A DNA stretch of 64,000 bases from NCBI GenBank assembly GCA_964016875.1, contig OZ024735.1, forward strand, positions 15,397,934 through 15,461,933, read 5' to 3'. This document shows positions 1-9,963 of the stretch, piece by piece; the stretch's first letter is position 1; every line of letters begins with the position of its first letter. The position numbers were made by a program, and so were the translations under genes. The stretch comes from Fallopia convolvulus. Its lineage: Eukaryota; Streptophyta; Magnoliopsida; Caryophyllales; Polygonaceae. The notes beneath the pieces were generated by a model, which did not search any database, had not been told where the DNA came from, and saw nothing but the letters and a program-made list of their open reading frames with translations.

Positions 1-1138
1 AATTCATTTCCGATTCATGTAAAACACACCAACCAACCTTAGCAATCAAAGCTATGTTGGAAGCTCTCATTGGCCGGATACCTAAGTCACCTACCTCTTT
101 AGGTTGGGTAATCGTCTACCATTTTAGTAAATGCATTTCCAGTGATCTTGAGTTGAACCCCAAGCAAAGTCACGAATTTTTTGGTCTATGGCATCACAGG
201 TTGATCTCGGAAGCAAAATCGATTGCATTACATAAACTAGAAGGCTGGACAATAGAAAGTTATAGAGTGTAATCCTCCTTGCAGCAGATAAATATTTTGA
301 CTGCCACCCACCAAGTCATGCCGTAAATTTATCCAACAAACAATCATATTTTTCCTTCGAAAGACTCACACAAGCCATAGGAACACCAAGATAAGAATCT
401 ATATCATACGAGATGGGCATTCCAAGAGCAGCACTAACGTCTTCTTTGATTCGGCGATCAACATTGCGGGAGAATAAAACACTACTCTTAGCATAGTTGA
501 CCATCTTGCTCGAGAAGAAACAAAATCTTTGTAAGGCAATTTCTAATAATCGCAACCTGATTTGTCGATGCTTCCACGAAGAGAATGAGGTCATTCACGA
601 AGAATAAATGCGAAAGCCCCACACCTCCCTCGAAAATCGGTCTCCAAACCCCAATAGTAAAAGCGTCTTGGATTAAGGGAGAGAGGCATTCCATGCACAA
701 AACGAGTAGATGGGGCAATAGTGGATTCCCCTGAAGGATGCCCCTTGAAGGCTTAAAAGATCCAGCCTTACTATTATGCCATAATATTTCCATATAGCCT
801 TGAGATTGGCATTTCATGATGATATCAATGAGACCCGATGACAAACAAGCTCGCTCTAAGAGAAGACGTAAAAAACTCCAACGAACCCTGTCATAATCCT
901 TGGCTAGATCAATCTTGAGCATCATGATTTTTCAGGTATTTTGAGCAGAGGCAAAAGTATGGAGGAGCTCTTGTACTACCACTACATTATCAATGATTTG
1001 CCTTTCCGGTTTAAAGCTCGCTTGGGCAGACGATACAAGAAGTGGTAATACCGGTTTAATCCAATTCACAAGCATTTTGGTCACTATTTTGAACGTGACA
1101 TTAAGTAATGAAACCGGCTTAAAATGGGCAGCAGTAGA
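1..1138 (-). pseudogene. LINE (L1-type) reverse transcriptase relic, cut by the window edge
   Basis: Read on the minus strand, the translation starts near 1138 with an RT motif (FKPVSLLNVTFKIVTKML). It continues through IDLAKDYDRVRW and FKPSRGILQGNPLLPHLLVLC to FFVNDLILF, where the family normally has FADD, so a catalytic aspartate of this box is replaced. A frameshift near 490-594 moves the reading to another frame (VNYAKSSVLFS, then YLGVP). The C-terminal end (GIRPMRASNIALIAKVGW) runs off at position 1 with internal stops. The order of motifs is that of plant L1-type LINE RT, an enzyme for target-primed reverse transcription. The 5' end stops abruptly near 1138, as expected of a 5'-truncated copy. 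Frameshift, stops and a damaged active site make it dead. Confidence 0.85.
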
Positions 1139-1487
1139 GAGCGATTCACTAGCTGAAGTGGGGTTATAAATGAATTAGTTCTCCCAAATGATTTCTCATT
1201 ATGTAAACCGATCATAACCATTCCCGTTTCTTTTTTCGATCTCTCAAAGTTGATTTTAATAAATTCTCATGGTGGATTTTCTTACTTTATATTTCTTAAA
1301 TTGAGTTTGTATCTTTGTTGTATATTTATAGACGTGTTGCTTTCTTCCATTATCTCCGTTCTCTTGGAGTTATTCCAATTTCTAATTTGATTTTTAATAT
1401 ATTCTTCTAAATTAATGTGAAATTGTTTCCATGTTGATTAAAGATATTATGGTTTTAATTTGGAATATACCCCCACCAGGTTCACTG
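1139..1487. other. AT-rich spacer, no gene seen
   Basis: About 350 bases between the LINE truncation point and the first CACTA terminus. No ORF or repeat structure recognised. Confidence 0.5.
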
Positions 1488-2006
1488 CACTATTCTACAG
1501 ATTTAGCGACCACGGAAGATGGTTGCTAATTAGTGACTACTTGGTCTCTAAATCCAATTTAAAAATAAAAAAATATTTAGCAACCACGGAGTACGTGATC
1601 GCTAAAACTTTGCGGGCGATTTTGGCGCCAGATATTGCGACCATGTGATCGCTAAAGTTAGCCCCCGATTTAACGACCAAGTGGTCGCTAATTTTGCGAC
1701 CACTTGGTTACTAGATGTTGCTTAAGAATCTGCGACCACTTGGTCGCAGAATTTAGCGGCCAAGTGATCTCTAAATGCTGACACCATAACATGTAGTTTT
1801 GGCGACCACTTGGTCGCTAAATACAATAGTCGGCAAAATTACCGCCAATTTAGCGTCTATATAGTCACTACTAATTTCCTATATAAACTCCACATATCGT
1901 TATACCTTTGAACAAAAAAATTTCACAAAACGAAGGAGGTATTTGTGCATCTTAGTTGTTGGAAAGGAGGAATTCCCTCATATTTGGCCCATAGCTCAAT
2001 TACAAG

Positions 2007-2024
2007 CACTACTACAATTCAAGC
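2007..2024 (+). repeat. Left terminal inverted repeat of nested CACTA element
   Basis: CACTACTACAATTCAAGC. Perfect inverted match to 7078-7095. Preceded by the target duplication AAG. Confidence 0.92.
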
Positions 2025-2030
2025 TTTTTG

Positions 2031-2540
2031 TAGCGGTCAAAAACCGCCACCAAATAGTCTCAAACCGCCACTAAAGATCTAAGGTGGCGGTTTTCCAACC
2101 GCTACATCTGCTAGCGTTGCTATAGATCTGTAGTGGCGGTTTAAAGCTATAGCAGCGGTTACCCTTGACATTAGAAAACGCCGCTATAGGCTGAAACAAC
2201 CGTTGCTATAGCATCTAAGGGGGCGGTTTTAACCTTACCTATTGCGGCGGTTTTCAAAAGCAAATGCAGCGGTTTGCAACAATGGCAGCGGTTCTCTTTG
2301 TCAATTGCAGCGGTTCTCTTTGTCAATTGCAGCGGTTTGGTCATCAATGCAGCGATTTATTAGAATATGGCAGCGTTTAACGTGGAAATTATAGCGGTTT
2401 TTTGGGCAATTGCAGCGGTTCGGTTTGGCAATCGGAATAGCTTTAATGGCAATCCCAGCGGTTTTGCTTGACAATTGCAATGTTCATAATACGCTTTTGT
2501 AGTAGGTTTGGTAAGCTTTTACAGCGGTTAAATTATAGGC
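2031..2540. repeat. Left subterminal repeat cluster (GCGGTTT/AAACCGC)
   Basis: More than fifteen short copies of (G)GCGGTTT or its complement, often as GCAGCGGTTT, are spaced every 15-30 bp in both orientations. In CACTA elements such clusters bind the TNPA-type transposition protein. A matching cluster lies at 6895-7077. Confidence 0.8.
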
Positions 2541-3464
2541 ATTTTAATATAATATTATGCTTAAATTTATATAAATCCCTAATATAATAAATATTATAAA
2601 CATGTACACTTATGTAAATCACAAATCCTAATAAGAATGAGATGCCATATATAATCGTATCATACTATCATTAATTACATAGATAATGTTCCAACTTGAA
2701 TTTACATTTAAGTGTATGCATGTTCATCAAGAGCAAGCAAAACCAAGTGGCAACAACATTATATCACTAGCCAAAAACAAGCAATTGTCGAGTATCAAAT
2801 GTTGAGAGAAAGTGACCTTAAGTAGCTTAAACAAAATTGGCCACTTATATGTTAAGAACTTGCCTCGAAATATGTCGGCCCATACCTAATCACCATCAAA
2901 CCAAAAACACCTACAAAATAAAATGAACAAACTACGATAAGTATATATATGAATAATGAAAACCCATTGTACGATATTAAATTCATAATCAGTGCAAGTC
3001 CATCTATTACATAATTCAATGGACTTCAAAATTAGTGTATAACCAGCCAACTCAATTCAAATAACAACACGAGGCAAGATTGACAGGGACATAAACAAGG
3101 GAACCGACTTGAGTTGAGAACCAAAACTAACCATTGAAAGCAAAAGCCAAGCATATATCCAAGAAAAAAATATGAAATTTTGATTGAATCGAAAAATGAC
3201 CCAGCCAACCCAATTTGAAGTGCAAATGAATGAATATTAATTAATTCATATCCTAACTGAAGTAACACATCCAGATCCCATCTTCATACTAATCTTCTAC
3301 ATAAAAATTGCACTCCAGCTTTCATGAAAAAAACTATTGAACTAATTATTAGATAATTATTACTAGTTATTAGATAGTCACAAAATTAATATGCATCTTG
3401 TAAATGAAATAGTTATTAGATAGTCACAAAATTATATATAATACAGGAGAAAGATAGAAAATTT

Positions 3465-3573
3465 TACAAACATGGGGCAAGTGGGCCATGAAGCCAAGAC
3501 GGTGATACAACCATTTGCCAATACTTGAATCAATCTCCGTGGTTGAAAAATCCATCCATTGCTCAACATGAGC
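3465..3573 (-). pseudogene. Captured exon of translation elongation factor 1B gamma (eEF1Bγ)
   Basis: On the minus strand an acceptor-like CTTCTGCAG is followed by an exon translating as AHVEQWMDFSTTEIDSSIGK, then WLYHRLGFMAHLPH. This corresponds to the AQIEQWIDFS...EI region of the GST-like N-terminal domain of plant eEF1Bγ, a subunit of the guanine-nucleotide exchange complex for eEF1A. It lies downstream, in gene order, of the second captured exon at 3651-3800. The exon that normally lies between them (the VPVLETP...FESNAIARYV part) is missing. It is a fragment inside a CACTA element and cannot encode the whole protein. Confidence 0.8.
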
Positions 3574-3650
3574 CTGCAGAAGAGAATGCATAAAGGAAAT
3601 AGTTCAGATATCAAACGACTTAAACAAAGGTATGATCATAAAAATCTTAC

Positions 3651-3800
3651 CTTTCCGATAGGGTCCATCTTAAGAAACTCTCGAGTTTTGTCGGATTCAC
3701 CCATCTTAAAATCCTTGGCTAACTCAACCTGAACGCCAGCATATTCAACAGCAATGAGTGCCTTGTAGGCATTCTTGTTGTTGCTTGCAGAGTGCAAAAT
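3651..3800 (-). pseudogene. Captured N-terminal exon of elongation factor 1B gamma
   Basis: The minus strand reads ILHSASNNKNAYKALIAVEY, continues through AGVQVELAKDFKMG and ends KTREFLKMDPIGK. It is bounded by an acceptor-like ATATCAG on one side and a good donor (GGAAAG|GTAAGA) on the other. This closely matches the start of the GST-like domain of plant eEF1Bγ (LVLHAGSGNKNAYKALIA...). The open frame and preserved splice sites suggest capture of genomic DNA with introns, not of a cDNA. A transcript could splice this exon to 3573-3465, skipping the lost middle exon. I see no start codon or C-terminal domain. Confidence 0.85.
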
Positions 3801-6800
3801 CTGATATCATTTATGCAACAATTAATATTACAAGCCCTAGATGAATCTCAAACCAAATCACAACAATATTCATCTTGTAGAAATTAGAAAACTTTGCTAT
3901 GGTTTCTAAGCATGCAATATTGCCACCTATAAAGATTAAACAACACTAGATAGATGAATCTCAAACCAATTAAGTTCATAATTAAAATATCTGAAATGCA
4001 GCTTAATAGCTTAAACTCTATCCAAAAATCAATAACACAAGTTCTATTTTCAAGGACCATGAAGGTCAATATTTTTGGTTCTTTAACCCAATGAAAAAAA
4101 AAATTCAGCTTCATGCCTTTTGGCTTTGGCTTGGTTATCACTCTATCTCTTTCTCTATAAAATTTACCATTAGTGAGCTCAATGAAAAACGCATAAGAGT
4201 ACACAAGGCCCAAATATTTCACTTTCCTCCAATTAACATGAATAAGACCTAATAAGTAATGAAAGTAATTCATGACCACATAATCAGAAATGTAGACAGG
4301 AAAAATTAGTTAATGAAGCTGAATCTAATAGCAATCGAAGTTATGATAGGGAGAGAGGAAATATTTTTCTTTTCTTGAATCCAATACGTAGCAATCCAGT
4401 AGCAATCAAAATTAGTTGATGAAGCTAAACACATAAGGGTACATAAGGTTTGGCTTCATCGCCATCTTGTCACTTGAATCCAATAGCAATCAAAGTTATG
4501 CTCACCTAAGAGAGAAATTAGTTAAGGTACAGAAGGGTCTATAACTGCCCCGAAGATTAGATTCACACTTGGATCAATAATATCATATATGACCTATGCA
4601 ACAGCATTCACCGGCTAGATACATAATCAACACCCAATTGGTAAGCTGATGAAACAAGTAGATGCACACTATTTTTCTAAAATATATTTGGTTACTTCAA
4701 CGTTCATCTTTTCATAAATGATTTGTTAATGACGAGATTCTAAAGCATTAAAATTCTTGAGAGATCAGCTCAGGATTGAATACAAGCGATTTAAATCATG
4801 GAACATAACAGAAAAGAGCAATACAGAAAGACTGCATCAGGCAAGGCTATAAAGAGGCAGGCAAAATAATCAACAGAAACAAGAAATCAGGAAGTGAAGA
4901 TCTGTACCTCAAAAAGAGTCAAATCAGTTCCGCCAGTAATATTCTCTTTGTTTTTTTAAGATAAAGGTTTATGATGTTTCTCCAATTGATGAGAACTAGC
5001 CATTGATGGTTAGAAGAAAATCACCAAGTGGTTCAAATTTAGTTTTTGTCAATTAACTCTCTCCTCTTTTATTTCCACCCAAATCAATCAATATGCTTGT
5101 GGCCAGACTTTATCCTCCCCAATTGCTTAGTCATATGAATCATACATATATTAGGGTGTGTGTATACAGAAAGGGCTCACAAATTCTCTAAGCAATCATA
5201 GTTTATTAGTGTGAGCTAAAGAAGCATTCATAGGCAAAGCTGATTTATTCTGTTCATGTTTCTGTGTGTCCTCTTTTGGCCGATCCTGGAATTTCTCCAG
5301 CTCTGAAAAGAAGGCTTTTGGAGTGGTCACAAACTCCTCCACTATTCTGAATTGGTTATAAAATATTATACTAATTAAGAGTGTTTATTTTAATTATAGG
5401 ATGGATATTATAATCAGAACCCCATTCTCCTTGGCATGATTTCTACCATTCCCTCTACACAAGACACCATCACTAGCACACTTGCCTTTCTACTTACTGT
5501 TCCACCTGCCTTTCACTTTCTATTAATTATCTCTCTTGATCACCATTAATTAACATGGTCGATCCAGATGATCCTTCATCTTCACCAACAAAAATACTAT
5601 TTAATCAAACCCTTTTTGTCTTTTAACTCCTTTATCCTTTTTATTTCATCCATCTCATCATTTGTAGAACGCCTTCTTTTTATCCTTACATAGATCAATT
5701 ATGTATGTCTGAACTCTCTATATACAAACCCACCTCGACTGTTGAATGTGAAGGATAAAAAAAGCTTTTCAGAAGCTTACAAACATTTGTTCTGAACCCA
5801 CGCGTTTATTTTTTTTCCCTTTTTAGGTTTGGATTATTGAATGTGAATGACATTAAGAGCAGAGTCTTACCTACAAAACAACAAACCCAAATGCTAGCCA
5901 TAATTATACTTGCAGTAACTATAAGGCATAATGTAATCCGTAAATGATTTATCAAGTCAAGGTAAGAATTTTGTCATGAGAAACAAGATCATACCAACAA
6001 ATAGCTACATAAGAAAGAAATATGCAGAAAAAAGTGAGGAACAATTGTAGCAATTAAAAACTCATTTACTCTAAAACCAGACAGATACAAGTAGAACCAT
6101 AATGAAAAAAACTTTGTAGTTCCCTGATGCTGAATATGAAACCAAGAATGTTCCTTTCTTAACGAGCTTGTTATATGGATAGCTTGTATCTAGCCTTTGC
6201 CTTACCAAGTTCAGAAGGGTAAGCCAGAAGTGATTGTTGCAGCATTATCAAAATCCCTCAAAACATAAACAACTAAGATATACTTACACAGAAGTTAATA
6301 TTTACAAAATAATTTGTTCTTATAGTGTCAGATGCAAATCTCAATTCAATCTAATTTAAAGAAACAATTGATAGCTTGAAATTGAGTTCAACCAGCCACA
6401 TATCAAAACCGGACATCATTTGATATCCACTGCTACGTGTTAATGTTGCAATTTCAAATAAAAATTGAGTTCAACAAAGCAATTCATGGCGCAATAAATT
6501 TGACTAATTTAACAAAATCAATTTGAGAAGAAGGCAAAAAGAATGGTCGACTTACCTCGGGAAGATTAGGCCCACCGACGACTTCAAGCAACTCCAATAA
6601 GAATTAAGAACCCTAACTTCCTCTTCCAAATCCCTAACCCATTGCAAATACTTCTCCTCCTAGCTCTTTTGCTCTGTTCGATCGATGTACAAACCCTAAT
6701 TTCTATATACCCTCTTCGTACTCGTGCACTATCGTAGTGAATCGCAAATTTCTGAAACTCCAAATCTAATGCAAGGAGCGTTTGTGTTGTGAGGCGTATG

Positions 6801-6894
6801 ACGAATAGGGCCGGCTTTGTTTGATGATAAAAGAATAAAAGGCGCCCACTATTTTTCTCCTCGCGCCAGTGATATAATATTAGCAGGCTGAAAT
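3801..6894. other. Interior of nested CACTA element: non-coding, with possible further captured exons on the minus strand
   Basis: Mostly AT-rich sequence without a long ORF I can support. Two places look like minus-strand exon ends with donor sites: near 4908 (reading ITGGTDLTLFE before GAG|GTACAG) and near 6556 (CCGAG|GTAAGTC, preceded by a UTR-like stretch up to about 6760). The second could be a captured 5' untranslated exon upstream of the EF1Bγ exons. Neither gene could be identified, and both assignments are inference. Confidence 0.35.
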
Positions 6895-7077
6895 AATTAA
6901 AAAGCCCGCCTCAAAACCGCCCCTATAGAGCCAAACGACCGCCCCAATAGCCAAGGATTAAAAAACCGCCGCTTAAACCGTCCTTAAGCTCAAACCGCCC
7001 ATAAACCGCCACTATATTCTTGACCGCTACCAAAACCGCTACAATTGTACAACCGCCACCACAACCCGCTGCCATTG
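6895..7077. repeat. Right subterminal repeat cluster (AAACCGCC)
   Basis: Dense AAACCGCC/ACCGCC motifs directly inside the right terminal inverted repeat, mirroring 2031-2540. Confidence 0.8.
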
Positions 7078-7095
7078 GCTTGAATTGTAGTAGTG
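7078..7095 (-). repeat. Right terminal inverted repeat of nested CACTA element
   Basis: GCTTGAATTGTAGTAGTG, the exact inverted copy of 2007-2024. Followed by the target duplication AAG (7096-7098). Confidence 0.92.
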
Positions 7096-7589
7096 AAGTA
7101 TGTAATTTTTTTTCATTTAATATAGTAAATGGTATACATACATGCAAATATTGTTGCCAAATCCAAAATTGTTAATTTAAATAATTACATGAGATTGTGT
7201 TATTTATGTCTACAGTAGTTTTATTTTTGATTGGGTTATTTTGCATTGTTAAAAGTTTATTTCCGATCATAATTTGACATTCAACAACCATATGGATGCT
7301 AAATAGCGTCTACATGATCGCTGAATCTCTATAAGGCAGCAATCTAGAAGTATTTGCAAGTGTAAAATTGTAGTTTCAAGATAATGACCATTTGCTCACT
7401 ACCCTTGATATGGTGACCATATGGTCGCTAAACAAAGCATACAAATTTTTTGTATTTAAATTGCAGAAGTAGACTTTTGTTTGTGATTCGCAACCATATG
7501 GTTGCTAAGGTCGCCAAAACAAATGTAGCAACCATGTGGTCGCTAGCCTAGAAATGTTTTACAAGCTTATATCTGTTTACAAGAAGAAA

Positions 7590-9940
7590 ATGCGTGAATG
7601 GATGTACTTGCGTATTATAGATGGTTTTTTTGAACGACTAGTTTATTGCTGGCATTGCTCAATTCATTTAGTTTTGTAAGTCTATGCTAAGATATAACCC
7701 GCAGGAATTAAGGTGTCCTTGTCGAAAGTGCAAGAATAAGAAACCAATTTCCGTAGATTATGTGCATCATCATCTTGTTAAAGAGGGTTTTTTCCTCACT
7801 ATTACCAATGGGTGTCGCACGGGGAGACAGATGAAATGTTTGCGACATTGTTTGCGGAGTCTAGACAGAATGAAGGTTGTAGTAGTATTGATCCGATGCC
7901 AACAGTAAGTATTTGAGTATTATAATTGAATGGAGCAGATGGTCTATGATAGTTTTAAATTTTCAACCTCATTACACTGATGATCTCGTACAAAATGAGG
8001 AGATAAGGCTTGAAGGAATGCAGTATTATCATGAAGTTTCCATTCCTGATGCACAACGTATGTACGACATGTTGTCGGCCGCGAATAGGCAGTTGTGGCC
8101 TAGATGTGATGTCACCCAGTTGGAGGAGGCGACTGAGCTACTTAGCCTCAAGTAAACATAAGGTTGACGGATCGCAGATACGACATGATTTCTGATTTAT
8201 ACGGACACGTATCTCACCGTGAGACAACATTACCAACCACGTTTTATGACACGAAAAAATTGGTTGAGGGTCTCGGTCTTCCGTACGAAGCCATAGATTG
8301 TTTCCCAAACTCTTGTATCATATACTGGGGTGCAGATGGAGAATACACGGCTTGCAAGATATGTGAATATCCTAGATGGAGGTATGGCAAGACGAAGCTC
8401 ATTCCTTATTCTTGTATGTTTTACTTGTCAATAACTCTACGTGATGTGATCAAGCCCACCTGAACCCACCTTCCCGGCCTGCCTCGAGTCGGCGTTCTGA
8501 CCAGTGGGCCAGCCTCCAGCCTGCCTCCACGTCTGCGATCTGACTGGTGGCGCTCAATCATAAGCCATGGGCTGCAGCCCATGCACCCCAACCTGCAGGA
8601 GGTTACACACCTTTTATCCTGCAGAATGTTGGAGGTGGGATTTGAACCCAAGACCTCCCTTTTATCAAGGTGGGATTACCACACTTGATAACCAACTCCA
8701 CAGCCCATGGCTTGTGATTGAGCGCCACCAGTCAAATCGCCGACGTGGAGGCAGGCTGGAGGTTGACCCACTGGTCAGAACACCCACTCGAGGCAGGCCG
8801 GGAAGGTGGGTTCAGGTGGACTTGATCACATCACTACGGTTGCAAAGGTTATACACATCCGTGGTGACTGCCAAACACATGAGATGGCATACATAGCATG
8901 TAAAAGATGGGGTGATGAAGATAACTGAAGTGGGAGCTGAGGAGCACAATGTCGTAGTAAGTAGAGGTTCGGGTTGGAAGAAGAAAAGCATTTTCTGGGA
9001 CCTACCTTACTGGGCAAGTCTGCGGGTAAGACATAATCTAGATGTCATGCATATTGAAAAAAATGTCTTCAATAATGTATTTTTCAACATTCTTAATGTT
9101 CCGGGGAAGTCGAAAGGCAATTTCAAGGCAAGAAAGGATCTATTTGTGCAAGTGATCGGAGTTGAAACCCGACGAGGAGGAGAATAGGTACCTAAAGGCT
9201 TGTTATGCGTTAGATCGCCATGAAAAGTAAGTGCTTCTTGAGTGGTTGAAATTCGTAAAATTTTCGGATGGCTATGTTTCCAACTTAAGTCGTTGCATTA
9301 ACTTGCATAAGCTTAGACTTTTGGGGATGAAGAGCCATGAGTGTCATGTGTTCACGCAAAAGTTGTAGCATGTTGCTTTTTGAGCATTTCTTGAGGACAA
9401 AGTTTGGGATCCCATTTCTCAACTAAGTACGTTCTTCGGGGAGCTCACATGTTACAAGCTTAAGTCTGAAGTAGTTATAAATTGGCATAAGGAACTACCA
9501 ATAATATTGTGCAAGCTGGAGCGTATCTTTCCCCTCGGGTTCTTTGATTCAATGGAACACTTGCATATTCATCTGCCAAGGGAAGCTTCAATTTGTGGCC
9601 ATGTCCAATTTAGATGGATGTATCCATATGAAAGGTATGTTAAATTTGGTTAAATTTAGTTTTATTTCACTCTTATAAAATAAGCTTGTATTTTTGAATT
9701 TGCAGGTTCCTAAAAATGATGAAGGGCACAGTTGGAATAAATCTCACGTTGAGGGCTCAATTTGTAGTGGCTATCTCGTTCAAGAGACATCCACCTTTTT
9801 CTCATATTATTTTAATTCGCATGCCGCGAGTAATCAAATGGATGTCTCCCACAACGTAAGTTGCACATTTCTAGTTGGGGTTGATGTGGACGATTTGTCT
9901 ATTTTCACATCAAACCAATGAAGTTTATTTCCTCGAGTAA
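7590..9940 (+). pseudogene. CACTA transposase (TNP2-type) pseudogene
   Basis: It starts at ATG 7590 with MREWMYLRI, the usual beginning of plant CACTA transposases. It then shows a transposase-associated zinc motif (RCPCRKCKNKK, 7710-7745). The catalytic transposase_21 region follows (YDMISDLYGH...FYDTKKLVEGLGLPYEAIDC, 8165-8300; LQRLYTS...AKHMRWHT, 8840-8896; FWDLPYWASLRVRHNLDVMH, 8995-9055). Next is a DUF4218-like region (9240-9650: INLHKLRLLGMKSHE, HLHIHLPREA). A GT donor near 9636 and a TTGCAG acceptor near 9705 lead to a last exon (NKSHVEGSICSGYL). Several frameshifts and stops, and a 394-bp MITE at 8441-8834, disable it. It would have catalysed excision and insertion of the outer CACTA family. 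Confidence 0.85.
8441..8834. mobile_element. Foldback MITE inserted in the CACTA transposase
   Basis: The element opens GTGATGTGATCAAG and closes CTTGATCACATCAC. Each arm continues as an inverted repeat of roughly 150 bases through the GCCTGCCTC, GGCGCTCAATCA and CCATGGGCTG zones, leaving a short central loop. TAC flanks both ends (8438-8440, 8835-8837). Without the element and one TAC, the transposase frame reads straight through (SITLRLQRLYTS), so both boundaries and the duplication are well supported. A 3-bp duplication would fit a CACTA or Harbinger-type element, but the ends are not classic for either, so the superfamily is open. Confidence 0.85.
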
Positions 9941-9963
9941 CCAAAGGCTAGGCATGCAGATTT

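Larger units (their letters stand above)
2007..7095. mobile_element. Complete non-autonomous CACTA element carrying gene fragments (Pack-CACTA), nested
   Basis: The left end CACTACTACAATTCAAGC (2007-2024) is matched by its exact inverted copy at 7078-7095. Both ends are flanked by AAG (2004-2006 and 7096-7098), the 3-bp target duplication typical of CACTA elements. Subterminal zones are packed with AAACCGCC/GGCGGTTT motifs on both sides. No transposase is visible in the 5,089 bp. Instead the interior holds two exons similar to translation elongation factor 1B gamma on the minus strand, plus other exon-like pieces. The element lies inside the subterminal repeat zone of a different CACTA family, so it inserted later. 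The perfect 18-bp ends and TSD suggest a fairly recent insertion. Confidence 0.9.
1488..9963 (+). mobile_element. CACTA (En/Spm) DNA transposon, 5' portion, interrupted
   Basis: A degenerate terminus (CACTATTCTACAG) at 1488 is followed by subterminal repeats of the form GCGACCACTTGGTCGCT (1500-1860). The same repeats resume at 7310-7560 after the nested element, and a CACTA transposase pseudogene follows on the plus strand from 7590. The terminal CACTA, clustered subterminal inverted motifs and an associated transposase are the hallmarks of this superfamily. The element is split by another CACTA element (2007-7095) and by a foldback MITE (8441-8834). On the right it is cut by the Athila-like LTR that starts at 9964. 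I do not find its 3' terminus, so the right edge is a junction and not a true end. Confidence 0.75.

Noticed and set aside
1485..1860. Possible CRISPR-like regularly spaced palindromes
   Set aside because: The GCGACCA...TGGTCGC motifs are irregularly spaced and inverted, lie next to a CACTA terminus, and this is plant nuclear DNA.
8421..8896. Open frames across the foldback MITE on both strands
   Set aside because: The palindromic arms give mirror-image translations. The only real coding part is the transposase piece after 8838.
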